Shown here: positions 22,384-30,980 of the stretch, in pieces
How the letters are laid out: the number at the start of each line of letters is the position of its first letter
Numbering within the stretch: position 1 is the stretch's first letter
Assembly (NCBI GenBank): GCA_017479425.1
Contig: JAFVCD010000032.1
Span: forward strand, 1 to 64,000
Source: Oscillospiraceae bacterium
GTDB lineage: Bacteria > Bacillota > Clostridia > Oscillospirales > Oscillospiraceae
DNA length: 64,000 bases
Reading direction: 5' to 3'
The notes under the pieces: generated by a model
What the model was told of the DNA's origin: nothing
What the model saw: only the letters and a program-made list of their open reading frames with translations
Database searches by the model: none
Position numbers and translations under genes: made by a program

Positions 22384-23073
22384 ATGACTAACGCTGAAAT
22401 CTTTATCGAGCGCTATAAGCGCCTCGAAAAGGCAGTAAAATTCAAATACGCTCTCAAGGATTCGGACTCCGTTCTGCGCGCGATGCAGTCCGACGAGTCC
22501 CTGCGCGACAGATGGGCTGAGATAAAGCTCTGCCAGAGCGTGCGAAATCTGCTCCAGCACGAGCCGAAGCTCGATTCAGGCTATGCCATTGAGCCCTCGG
22601 ACGAGCTTCTCGACATTCTCAGCTCTATAACGGACGAGGTCGAGGCGCGGCCGCGGTGCATTGACATAGCAACGAAAAACGTATTCTCCGGCTCACCGAC
22701 AGCAAAGGTGCTCGGCGCGGTAAAGACGATGCGCGAGCGCGGATTTACCACGATTCCCGTTGTCAAAAAGCATCGCGTTGTCGGGGTATTCGACCACGCG
22801 CGCCTCTTTGCGTATATCTCCGACTCCCCTTCACACTCTCTCGGCGCGGATACGAGCTTTTCCGATATCGCGGATTATCTCACCGGCGACAAACTCGGCA
22901 ACACCTACGTTCTCTACGTCCGCCCGGACGAGTACGCAGAGGATCTCAGAGAGCGCGTGGAGCGGCTCTCAAAGCGGGCAAAGCGCCTCTCCGCCGCCTT
23001 CGTGACCGACACCGGCGACAAGTCCGGCTCACTTCTCGGCATGATAACCATGCTCGACATTCTGAAGGTATAA
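22384..23073 (+). CDS. CBS domain protein
   Basis: The 229-residue protein has a helical N-terminal part (about 1-90) and a CBS pair. The first CBS repeat contains VLGAVKTMRERGFTTIPVVKKHRVVGVFDHARLF, and the last segment, LLGMITMLDILKV, closes the second. CBS pairs bind adenylate nucleotides and act as sensors, but no effector domain is attached, so the role is unknown. ATG 22384 (MTNAEIF) is preferred over upstream codons, which lie in the promoter. The helicase gene begins three bases after its stop. Confidence 0.82.
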   Translation: MTNAEIFIERYKRLEKAVKFKYALKDSDSVLRAMQSDESLRDRWAEIKLCQSVRNLLQHEPKLDSGYAIEPSDELLDILSSITDEVEARPRCIDIATKNVFSGSPTAKVLGAVKTMRERGFTTIPVVKKHRVVGVFDHARLFAYISDSPSHSLGADTSFSDIADYLTGDKLGNTYVLYVRPDEYAEDLRERVERLSKRAKRLSAAFVTDTGDKSGSLLGMITMLDILKV

Positions 23074-23075
23074 CG

Positions 23076-25310
23076 ATGACGGGCGAAGAATTTTTCACGC
23101 GCTTCGGCTCGAAGCTGACTGCCTCTCAGCGTAAAGCCGTCGAATCTGTCGACGGCGCAGTTCTGGTGCTCGCTGTTCCCGGAAGCGGCAAGACCACGGC
23201 GCTCATCCTGCGCCTCGGCTATATGCTGCTTGTGCGCGGCATCGCGCCGGAGAGGACGCTCACGATGACCTATACCGTCGCCGCGACAGTTGAAATGCGC
23301 GAGCGCTTTCGCGCCCTCTTCGGCTCAGAGTACGCCGACAGGCTCGAATTCCGCACGATAAACGGCGTTTCGGCGAAGATAATCGGGTATTACGGCCGCA
23401 CCTTCGGAAAGCGCGCGCCTTTCGCGCTCTGCGACAGCGAGGCTGACCTTATTGCGATTATTCGCCGCGCTTACTCCGCACAGACCGGCGAATACGCCGA
23501 CGACGGCACGGTCAAGGAGCTTCGCTCCGCCATTACTTACGCTAAGAATATGATGCTCTCTTATGAGGAGCTTTCCTCTGTCGAGGCTCCCGTCAAGGAT
23601 TTTCCCGCGCTCTTCAGCGCCTACTGCGACGCTCTCAGGTCGCGCAGGCTAATGGATTACGACGACCAGATGGTCTACGCTTACACGATTTTGCAGAAAA
23701 ACGAGAGCGTGCTGAGCTTCTTCCGCGAGACTTATCCATACATTTCCGTCGACGAGGCGCAGGACACCTCGAAGATACAGCACGCGATAATCGCTCTGCT
23801 ATACGGTGAGCGAGGCAACATCTTTATGGTCGGTGACGAGGATCAGAGCATCTACGGTTTCCGAGCCGCCTATCCCGAGGCGCTTATGACCTTCGGAGGC
23901 ACATATCCCGGCGCGCGTATCATCAAGATGGAGGATAATTTCCGCTCCGCCGACGAGATAATCGCCGCTGCAAATCTCTTCATATCGTGCAATAAGAATC
24001 GCTACGAAAAGACGATGCGCCCCACAAGAGGCGTTCACTCTCCGATCTCCATCGCCCGCGCGCTCACCCGTGATGCGCAGTATAAGCTGATGGCGGAGCT
24101 TGCAAAGCGTGAAACGGGCGAATGCGCCGTACTCTACCGCAACAACGAGAGCGCACTGCCGCTCATCGACATAATGGAGCGCGAAAACATTCCCTACTCC
24201 TGCCGTAAATTCGACGACAGCTTCTTTACGAGCAGGGTCGTCAGCGATGTTGTTGACATAATATCCTTTGCCTTTGACCCGACGGACACTGAGCGCTTCA
24301 TGCGGATCTACTACAAGCTCGGCTCGCTTCTCACAAAGGAGCAGGCAAAGGCCGCCTGCGAGAGCGCAAGGCGCACCGGACAAAATGTGCTCATCTCCGC
24401 GCAGAGGAGCTGCAAACTCAGTAAATATGCGGCTGACGCGGTCTCTGACGTTATAGCCGATCTGAACGAGCTGAAAACATCATCTGCCGCAAACGCGGTG
24501 CTCATTCTGCGCCTGCGCCTCGGCTACGCACAGTACGCCGAGCGGAGCGGAATTGACCTCGGCAAGCTCGATATTCTCTCGCTCATCGCTGAGTATCAGC
24601 CTGACGCCCTCGCGCTTCTCCGGCGGCTCGAGGAGCTGCGCAGAATAATCGCAGAGCACGAAAACAGCGGTGGCGTTACGCTCTCAACGATCCATTCAGC
24701 TAAGGGTCTGGAGTTCAAAAAGGTTTACATAATTGACGTCATGGACGGCATACTGCCCTCAGTACCTTGTGAGAAGGACGAGGCGCTCTACGAGGAGGAG
24801 CGGCGGCTCTTTTACGTTGCGATGACGAGGGCGAAGGATGAGCTGTGCCTCTTCTCGTTTTCAAAACGCGAGGAGTTTGTCCTCGAGGTAACGGAAAATA
24901 TACCGAGGGAGGTCATGAGTGACGCGCTCATCGGCGCCGCCATGAATACAGTCGGTAAAAAATACGCCCACGCCGTATTCGGCGAGGGCATTGTTAAAGC
25001 GCAGGAGGGTGACAGACATCTTATCGAATTTTCCGGCGGAAGGAGCGCGTTTTTAACGCTGAGTGAGATGCTCGCCAACCGCGAGCGGACGTTCCGCGCC
25101 CCGGTCAGGGAAAAGCCGGTTTCCGGCAAGACCGCCTCGCCGGAGGATTTCAAGCCCGGGCAGAAGGTCGAGCACACAGCCTTCGGCAGAGGCGTAGTGC
25201 TCACGGTCTCCGGCGACGTAGCGGCTGTCAGATTCTTCCGCGACAACGTAATTCGCCGACTTGGTCTCAAGCTCTGCGCGGCAAACGGGATTCTGAGTAT
25301 TGAAGAGTAA
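23076..25310 (+). CDS. UvrD/PcrA-like superfamily 1 DNA helicase
   Basis: The 744-residue protein is a UvrD-type 3'-5' helicase. It has the Q-like motif LTASQRKAVESVDGAVLVLA, Walker A VPGSGKTTALI, Walker B VDEAQDTSKIQ, motif III GDEDQSIYGFRAA, motif IV EDNFRSADEI, motif V TIHSAKGLEFKKVYII and motif VI YVAMTRAKDEL. The C-terminal 90 residues contain a small domain with two similar halves (YAHAVFGEGIVKAQEGD and EHTAFGRGVVLTVSGD). Such tails bind RNA polymerase in PcrA. It is likely cotranscribed with the CBS gene. It may be PcrA itself or a diverged paralogue. Confidence 0.92.
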   Translation: MTGEEFFTRFGSKLTASQRKAVESVDGAVLVLAVPGSGKTTALILRLGYMLLVRGIAPERTLTMTYTVAATVEMRERFRALFGSEYADRLEFRTINGVSAKIIGYYGRTFGKRAPFALCDSEADLIAIIRRAYSAQTGEYADDGTVKELRSAITYAKNMMLSYEELSSVEAPVKDFPALFSAYCDALRSRRLMDYDDQMVYAYTILQKNESVLSFFRETYPYISVDEAQDTSKIQHAIIALLYGERGNIFMVGDEDQSIYGFRAAYPEALMTFGGTYPGARIIKMEDNFRSADEIIAAANLFISCNKNRYEKTMRPTRGVHSPISIARALTRDAQYKLMAELAKRETGECAVLYRNNESALPLIDIMERENIPYSCRKFDDSFFTSRVVSDVVDIISFAFDPTDTERFMRIYYKLGSLLTKEQAKAACESARRTGQNVLISAQRSCKLSKYAADAVSDVIADLNELKTSSAANAVLILRLRLGYAQYAERSGIDLGKLDILSLIAEYQPDALALLRRLEELRRIIAEHENSGGVTLSTIHSAKGLEFKKVYIIDVMDGILPSVPCEKDEALYEEERRLFYVAMTRAKDELCLFSFSKREEFVLEVTENIPREVMSDALIGAAMNTVGKKYAHAVFGEGIVKAQEGDRHLIEFSGGRSAFLTLSEMLANRERTFRAPVREKPVSGKTASPEDFKPGQKVEHTAFGRGVVLTVSGDVAAVRFFRDNVIRRLGLKLCAANGILSIEE

Positions 25311-25335
25311 GCCCCGTAGGTTCGGGCGGCGGCTC

Positions 25336-26034
25336 CTACTTATTATCCGTCCTCGGCGGGGTCTTGCGCCGCGGTCTGCGCCTGCGCGGATGCGGCTTTG
25401 CAGTCTTTACCGCGGTCTCCGGCGGCTTTGCAGTGAGGCTCTCCTTCGGCCTTCTGCGCCTGCGCGGGCGCTTCGGCTTCGGCGCGGGGATAAACTCGAG
25501 GTCCTCCCTTCTCAGCACCTTACCGACAAGCGCCGTGTACATAGCGTCGTTGAGCGCGTTGTGATAGTCGAAAACGTCCGGTATGCCGAGAAATGTCACC
25601 ACGCGGTAGAGCGCCATCTCATTCTTTCCGGTGCCGTCGTAGGCGTGAGAAAAGGCGCGCTGAAGGTTCCACACGCGCGGAAACGGCGTGTACTCTATGC
25701 CGTAGTAGTCGCAGTTGCGCTTTATGACGAGCTCATCGTCCGGCCCCCAGAAGGCAAACTCACTTTCGTCGCCGCACCAGCGCAGAAAATCCGCCCAAGC
25801 GGTGCGGAAGCTAATATCCGAGGCGCGCACAAGGTCGAGGTCTGGGAGCTTTCTCGCGCCCATATCGAATTTCTTGTGTATTACTGGCTTTATATACACG
25901 TTGAAGGTGTCGGTTATAACTCCCGTAAGCCCGTCAGTCCTGACGGCGCCTATCTGCAGTATCTCGTCAACGGGCTTTTTGTCATAGGAGCGGTTCCACT
26001 CCAGGTCCATGACTATCATCGCACAAAACTCCAT
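25336..26034 (-). CDS. DEDDh 3'-5' exonuclease with an Arg-rich tail
   Basis: The 232-residue protein has an ERI-1/ExoX-like exonuclease domain: the first Asp-Glu pair in MDLEWN, the second Asp region around WADFLRWCGDE/SEFAFWGPDDE, and the closing HNALNDAMYT motif with His and Asp. The last 50 residues are a basic Pro/Arg tail (PRRRRRPKES, PRRRRPRRK) that could bind RNA or DNA. Start ATG 26034 lies about 10 bases after the predicted transcript start; further upstream codons would be untranscribed. It is convergent with the helicase gene. Confidence 0.85.
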   Translation of the reverse strand: MEFCAMIVMDLEWNRSYDKKPVDEILQIGAVRTDGLTGVITDTFNVYIKPVIHKKFDMGARKLPDLDLVRASDISFRTAWADFLRWCGDESEFAFWGPDDELVIKRNCDYYGIEYTPFPRVWNLQRAFSHAYDGTGKNEMALYRVVTFLGIPDVFDYHNALNDAMYTALVGKVLRREDLEFIPAPKPKRPRRRRRPKESLTAKPPETAVKTAKPHPRRRRPRRKTPPRTDNK

Positions 26035-26050
26035 TATATATTCTGCGCCT

Positions 26051-26079
26051 ATTGTAACAGATAAATCTTCAATTTGCAA
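26051..26079 (-). promoter_or_regulatory. Sigma-A promoter of the exonuclease gene
   Basis: Minus strand -35 TTGCAA (26079-26074), 17-base spacer, extended -10 TGTTACAAT (TACAAT at 26056-26051). Confidence 0.68.
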
Positions 26080-26090
26080 CACACTCGCTA

Positions 26091-26119
26091 TTGCCGAAGC
26101 GGGCGCAATCTGATAAAAT
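26091..26119 (+). promoter_or_regulatory. Sigma-A promoter of tex
   Basis: -35 TTGCCG (26091-26096), 17-base spacer, extended -10 TGATAAAAT (TAAAAT at 26114-26119), ending 31 bases before ATG 26151. Confidence 0.65.
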
Positions 26120-26150
26120 AGAGGATAGTTTAATTAAAAGAAGGTATTTT

Positions 26151-28310
26151 ATGGATATTATAAAAGCGCTCGCAGAGGAGCTTAACGAGACCGAGGCGCA
26201 CATCTCCGCCGTTGTAGGACTTCTGGACGAGGGCAACACTATTCCCTTTATCGCCCGTTACCGCAAGGAGATGCACGGCGCGATGGATGATACCGCCCTC
26301 CGTACCCTTGAAACCAGGCTGAATTATCTCAGAGGTCTTGAGGAGCGCAGAGAGACCATACTCGGCTCCATCGACGAGCAGGGCAAGCTTACCGATGAGC
26401 TGAAGGCTAAGATAGAAGCCGCGAAAACGCTCTCCGAGCTTGAGGATCTGTATCTGCCGTATAAGCCAAAGCGCCGCACAAGGGCGACTATTGCAAAGGA
26501 GAAGGGTCTTGAGCCGCTTGCCGACGTGATTTTCGAGCAGAAGCGCGACGTAAAGCCGCCCGAGGAACTTGCAAAAGATTTCATCGACCCCGAAAAGGGC
26601 GTTGAGACTGTCGAGGCCGCCCTCTCCGGCGCGTCGGATATTATAGCGGAGCGCCTTTCGGACGACGCCGAGCTTCGCAAGCTCCTGCGCGCGCAGATAA
26701 AAAAGGAGGCCATTATACGCTCTGAGGCCGCCTCCGACGAGGACAGCGTATATTCACTCTACTACGATTTTTCAGCCGCCGTCAGCCGCATCGCAGACCA
26801 TCAGATACTCGCCCTCAACCGCGGCGAGAAGGAGAAATTTCTCAAGGTCGGCGTAGAGCTTGACGAGGTACGCGCAATGGGTACGGTGTACCGCTACGCG
26901 GTCAAGCCCGCAACGGCGGTGAACGCGTTTATGAAAAGCGCGTGCGACGACGCATATTCGCGCCTTATTTTCCCCTCGCTCGAGCGAGAGTGCCGCGCGG
27001 AGCTGACTGACCGCGCCTCCGAGGGCGCGATAGCGCAGTTTGCGCTGAACTTGAAGCCTCTGCTTATGCAGCCGCCCGTAAAGGGCAAGGTGACGATGGG
27101 TCTTGACCCCGGCTACCGCATGGGCTGCAAGGTCGCGGTCGTGGACGGCACCGGAAAGGTGCTGGACACCGCAGTTGTCTACCCGACCTACGGCGAGAGA
27201 CAGAAGGCTGAGGCTATTGAAAAGCTCGCTCAGCTTTGCAGAAAGCACAAGGTCGAGCACATCGCTATCGGCAACGGCACCGCCTCGCGCGAGACAGAGC
27301 AGATGGCGGTCGAGCTTATAAAGCAGGAGAACGCGCGCGGCGCTTCCCTCAGCTATATGATAGTCTCCGAGGCGGGCGCTTCCGTCTACTCCGCCTCCAA
27401 GCTCGGAGCTGAGGAATTTCCGCAGTTTGACGTAAACCTCCGCAGCGCAGTGTCGATAGCGCGCAGGCTGCAGGACCCGCTGGCGGAGCTTGTAAAGATA
27501 GAGCCGAAGGCGATAGGAGTTGGACAGTATCAGCACGATATGCCCGAAAAGCGGCTCAGTGAGGCGCTCGACGGCGTTGTGGAGGACTGCGTAAACCGCG
27601 TCGGCGTGGACGTGAACACTGCCTCGCCCTCGCTTCTGAACCGCGTGTCCGGTCTGAACGCGACGACTGCGAAGAACGTCGTCCTCTACCGCGAGGAGAA
27701 CGGCGCGTTCAAGTCAAGAGCCGAGATAAAGAAGGTTCCGAAGCTCGGCCCCAAGGCATTCGAGCAGTGCGCGGGCTTTCTGAGAGTACCGGAGAGCAAA
27801 AATATCCTCGACAACACCGCAGTCCACCCCGAAAGCTACAAGGCGGCGGAGGCGCTTCTCAAAACTCTCGGCCATACAGACGCCGACGTAAAAAGCGGCG
27901 CGCTCGGCTCGCTCGACAGCGCAGTAAATGCCTACGGCAGGGAAAAGCTTGCAGGTGAGCTTGGAATAGGCGTTCCCACGCTTACGGATATAGTTTCCGA
28001 GCTTATGAAGCCCGGCAGAGATATCCGTGATTCCCTCCCCCAGCCGATACTCCGTACTGACGTAATGGAGCTGAAGGACTTAAAGCCAGGCATGAAGCTC
28101 ACCGGCACAGTCCGCAACGTCATTGACTTCGGCGCGTTCGTCGATATCGGCGTGCATCAGGACGGACTCGTGCATATCTCCGAGATCGCAAACAAGTTTA
28201 TAAAGCACCCCAGTGAAGTGCTCTCCGTCGGCGACGTTGTCGATGTTGTCGTTCTCGGGGTTGACGAGAAGAAGGGGCGCATAAGCCTCTCAATAAAGCA
28301 GGCAAAATAA
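26151..28310 (+). CDS. tex: Tex-family S1 RNA-binding protein
   Basis: The 719-residue protein has the Tex layout: an N-terminal helix-turn-helix region (ETEAHISAVVGLLDEGNTIPFIARYRKE), a YqgF-like fold (VTMGLDPGYRMGCKVAVVD, about 320-450), tandem helix-hairpin-helix motifs (VNTASPSLLNRVSGLN and FKSRAEIKKVPKLGPK) and a C-terminal S1 domain (GMKLTGTVRNVIDFGAFVD). Tex binds nucleic acids and affects transcription and RNA turnover; its exact role is not settled. ATG 26151 follows AGAAGG with seven bases spacing. The esterase gene follows after 20 bases and may be cotranscribed. Confidence 0.95.
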   Translation: MDIIKALAEELNETEAHISAVVGLLDEGNTIPFIARYRKEMHGAMDDTALRTLETRLNYLRGLEERRETILGSIDEQGKLTDELKAKIEAAKTLSELEDLYLPYKPKRRTRATIAKEKGLEPLADVIFEQKRDVKPPEELAKDFIDPEKGVETVEAALSGASDIIAERLSDDAELRKLLRAQIKKEAIIRSEAASDEDSVYSLYYDFSAAVSRIADHQILALNRGEKEKFLKVGVELDEVRAMGTVYRYAVKPATAVNAFMKSACDDAYSRLIFPSLERECRAELTDRASEGAIAQFALNLKPLLMQPPVKGKVTMGLDPGYRMGCKVAVVDGTGKVLDTAVVYPTYGERQKAEAIEKLAQLCRKHKVEHIAIGNGTASRETEQMAVELIKQENARGASLSYMIVSEAGASVYSASKLGAEEFPQFDVNLRSAVSIARRLQDPLAELVKIEPKAIGVGQYQHDMPEKRLSEALDGVVEDCVNRVGVDVNTASPSLLNRVSGLNATTAKNVVLYREENGAFKSRAEIKKVPKLGPKAFEQCAGFLRVPESKNILDNTAVHPESYKAAEALLKTLGHTDADVKSGALGSLDSAVNAYGREKLAGELGIGVPTLTDIVSELMKPGRDIRDSLPQPILRTDVMELKDLKPGMKLTGTVRNVIDFGAFVDIGVHQDGLVHISEIANKFIKHPSEVLSVGDVVDVVVLGVDEKKGRISLSIKQAK

Positions 28311-28330
28311 TACAAGGAGGCTCGAAAACG

Positions 28331-29188
28331 ATGTCCGTACCCTCTCTCGTTCTGAATTTTCTCTTTCAAAGGTCGGATATGAAGCGCGACAAGGGGCTCA
28401 GAATCCCCGATTCCGTCGAATATATCGCCGGCCTTCCCTACGGCTCGGGTCTTACGCTTGACGTGTGCTATCCCAAGGGTGCGCCCGAGAAGCTGCCCAC
28501 GATAGTCTCCATCCACGGCGGCGGGTACGTCTACGGAAGCGCGAAGCTCTATTCGCTCTACGCCGCTTCGCTTGCGGGGCGCGGCTTCGCAGTAGTGAAC
28601 TTCAACTACCGCCTCGCACCAAAGTACAAGTTCCCTACCCCGCTTATCGACACGAACGACGCTATGCGCTGGCTTGCCGCAAATGCCGAAGAGTATCCTC
28701 TCGACCCTGAGAACGTATTTCTTGTCGGCGACTCAGCCGGCGCTCAGCTTGCGAGCCAGTACGCAGTCATATACTCAAATACCGACTATGCGGAAATCAT
28801 GGGGCTTACAGTGCCTGACGTCACTATTCGCGCCCTTGCGCTCAACTGCGGAATGTACGATGTCAATATCATTCCGCGTTCCAGTTCTCTTATGGCGGAT
28901 TACTTCACAAAAGAGCCTGAGAAGTACGGCAAAATGCTCGACGCCCTGAATTACATTACCGCCTCCTATCCCCCTACCTATATAATGAGCGCACCCGGTG
29001 ATTTTCTCTATAACGAGTGCGAGCCGATGGCGGCGCATCTCCGCTCCCGCGGCGTCGAAACCGTGTGCAAAATCTACGGCGACGAAAAGACGTACCATGT
29101 TTTCCATCTCGACGTGCGCAGTGAGGTCGGAAAGACCGCGAACGACGACGAGGCGAAGTTCTTTATGAGGCACATAAAAAGTGAGTGA
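28331..29188 (+). CDS. Alpha/beta hydrolase of the GDXG esterase family
   Basis: The 285-residue protein has the oxyanion motif HGGGYVYGS (about 59-67), the nucleophile elbow GDSAGAQLA (about 136-144), an acid near APGDFLYNE and a His in KTYHVFHLD. This is the hormone-sensitive-lipase or acetyl-esterase arrangement, expected to act on short-chain esters. No signal peptide, so it is cytoplasmic. AAGGAGG precedes the ATG. It overlaps the next gene (HD protein) by eight bases. Confidence 0.88.
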   Translation: MSVPSLVLNFLFQRSDMKRDKGLRIPDSVEYIAGLPYGSGLTLDVCYPKGAPEKLPTIVSIHGGGYVYGSAKLYSLYAASLAGRGFAVVNFNYRLAPKYKFPTPLIDTNDAMRWLAANAEEYPLDPENVFLVGDSAGAQLASQYAVIYSNTDYAEIMGLTVPDVTIRALALNCGMYDVNIIPRSSSLMADYFTKEPEKYGKMLDALNYITASYPPTYIMSAPGDFLYNECEPMAAHLRSRGVETVCKIYGDEKTYHVFHLDVRSEVGKTANDDEAKFFMRHIKSE

Positions 29189-29777
29189 TATCGAGCTTGC
29201 CGCGCTCAAGTATGCGCGCGAGTTTTTTCGCGGCGACGCCTCGGGGCACGATTATTACCACACCGAGCGTGTGTACAAGACCGCTCTTCGCCTTGCCGAA
29301 AATGAGAACGCTGACCTTGAGATCGTCGCGCTTGCCGCACTCTTACACGATGTTGACGACCGCAAGCTCTCCCCGGAGACCGCCCAGGCGAAGAAAAACG
29401 CCGCGCTCTTTCTCGAGAGCCACGGCGTTGACTATAATAAAGCGGCGCAGATTCTCGAGATCATCGGCGATATCTCGTTCTCCGGCGGCAAGGTGCCGCG
29501 CTCCATCGAGGGCAAATGCGTACAGGACGCCGACCGGCTCGACGCCATCGGCGCTGTCGGCATAGCGCGTACATTTGCCTACGGCGGCAGCCGGAAAAGA
29601 CCTCTATACGACCCCGAAAACGTAAGTGAAAGCACCATAGGTCACTTTTATGACAAGCTTTTGCTTCTTAAGGATATGCTGAACACAGAGTCAGCGCGAA
29701 TAATCGCGCAGGAGCGCGACAGCTTTATGCGCGAGTTTCTCGGCAAGTTTTTCGATGAATGGAACGGCACAAAATAA
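29181..29777 (+). CDS. HD-domain metal-dependent phosphohydrolase
   Basis: The 198-residue protein has the HD superfamily metal ligands: the first His in GHDYYHTERV, the His-Asp pair in AALLHDVDDRK and the last Asp in VQDADRLDAIGA. It resembles the YedJ/YpgQ group, some of which hydrolyse nucleotides. It starts with GTG at 29181 inside the preceding gene, so it is translationally coupled to the esterase. A bidirectional terminator overlaps its stop codon. Confidence 0.88.
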   Translation: MSDIELAALKYAREFFRGDASGHDYYHTERVYKTALRLAENENADLEIVALAALLHDVDDRKLSPETAQAKKNAALFLESHGVDYNKAAQILEIIGDISFSGGKVPRSIEGKCVQDADRLDAIGAVGIARTFAYGGSRKRPLYDPENVSESTIGHFYDKLLLLKDMLNTESARIIAQERDSFMREFLGKFFDEWNGTK

Positions 29778-29805
29778 GGGCGAAGGAAGTTTTTCCTTCG
29801 CCCTT
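29776..29805. terminator. Bidirectional terminator between the HD gene and rpoD
   Basis: AAGGGCGAAGGAA (29776-29788) pairs perfectly over 13 bp with TTCCTTCGCCCTT (29793-29805) around GTTT. T-rich tails exist on both strands (TTCC on plus, ATTTTG on minus). Confidence 0.88.
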
Positions 29806-29810
29806 TTCCA

Positions 29811-30968
29811 TTAGTTCAGAAAATCCTTGAGCTTCTTTGAGCGCGAGGGGTGGCGAAGCTTTCTGAGCGCCTTCGCCTCGATCTGACGAATTCTCTCGCG
29901 GGTGACGTTAAACTCCTTGCCGACCTCCTCGAGAGTGCGGGTGCGTCCGTCCACGATGCCGAAGCGCAGCTCGAGCACCTTCTTCTCGCGTGGGGTGAGG
30001 GTGTTCAGCACGTCCATAAGCTGCTCGCGCAGGAGCGTGAACGACGCGACCTCCGCCGGCTCTGACGCGCCCTCGTCCTCAACGAAGTCGCCGAGGTGGC
30101 TGTCCTCCTCCTCGCCGATAGGCGTTTCGAGGCTGACGGGCTCCTGCGCGATCTTCAGGATATCGCGCACCTTGTCGGCGGGCATACCCATCTCATCCGC
30201 GATCTCCTCCGGAGTGGGATCGTGACCGAGCTCCTGAAGGAGCTGGCGGGACACGCGTATGACCTTATTGATGGTCTCGACCATATGTACCGGGATGCGG
30301 ATGGTGCGCGCCTGATCCGCGATGGCGCGGGTGATTGCCTGACGTATCCACCATGTTGCATAGGTGGAGAACTTGTAACCCTTCTGATAGTTGAACTTGT
30401 CGACTGCCTTTATAAGTCCGAGGTTGCCCTCCTGAATGAGGTCGAGGAACTGCATTCCGCGGCCGACGTAGCGCTTTGCGATGGAAACTACAAGGCGGAG
30501 GTTTGCCTCTGCCATCTGCTTTTTCGCGTCCTCATCGCCCTCCGCCATTCTCACGGCGAGGTCTACCTCCTCCTCAGGTGAAAGAAGCTTTACCTTTCCT
30601 ATCTCCTTGAGGTACATTCTGACCGGATCGTCGATGGCAAACGAGTCCATCATTGCGTCGGTATCCTCGAGCTCCTCCTTGGAAATCTCCTCAAGCTCTT
30701 CGAGATCCTCAAGCTCCGGCGGGAGAAGATCGTCGTCAAGCAGCTCGAGCGGCTCCTCCTCGGTGGTGTCGATGCCGAGGGATTCGAGGGTATCATAGAA
30801 CTTGTCCATCTGCTCCTGCGTGAGGTTCAGATCCTCGAGGATAGCGAGATCCTTAACGGATACGCTGCCCTTTTTCTTGCCCTCTTCAATTATCGCGGTG
30901 AGCTTCTCAGCCGCAATCTCAGCAGGCGTTTTTTCGGTGGTTTCTGCGGTCTTTTTCTTCTTTTCCAT
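29811..30968 (-). CDS. rpoD: Primary RNA polymerase sigma factor (SigA/RpoD)
   Basis: The 385-residue housekeeping sigma factor has region 1.1 (about 20-70), a very acidic linker (about 75-115), region 1.2 ([22 protein letters not shown]), regions 2.1-2.4 ([22 protein letters not shown]), region 3 and region 4 with the helix-turn-helix [20 protein letters not shown]. It lies 12 bases downstream of dnaG, the classic Firmicute macromolecular-synthesis arrangement. The sigma-A promoters found throughout this window fit its expected specificity. Confidence 0.97.
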   Translation of the reverse strand: MEKKKKTAETTEKTPAEIAAEKLTAIIEEGKKKGSVSVKDLAILEDLNLTQEQMDKFYDTLESLGIDTTEEEPLELLDDDLLPPELEDLEELEEISKEELEDTDAMMDSFAIDDPVRMYLKEIGKVKLLSPEEEVDLAVRMAEGDEDAKKQMAEANLRLVVSIAKRYVGRGMQFLDLIQEGNLGLIKAVDKFNYQKGYKFSTYATWWIRQAITRAIADQARTIRIPVHMVETINKVIRVSRQLLQELGHDPTPEEIADEMGMPADKVRDILKIAQEPVSLETPIGEEEDSHLGDFVEDEGASEPAEVASFTLLREQLMDVLNTLTPREKKVLELRFGIVDGRTRTLEEVGKEFNVTRERIRQIEAKALRKLRHPSRSKKLKDFLN

Positions 30969-30980
30969 GTCTGTATCCTC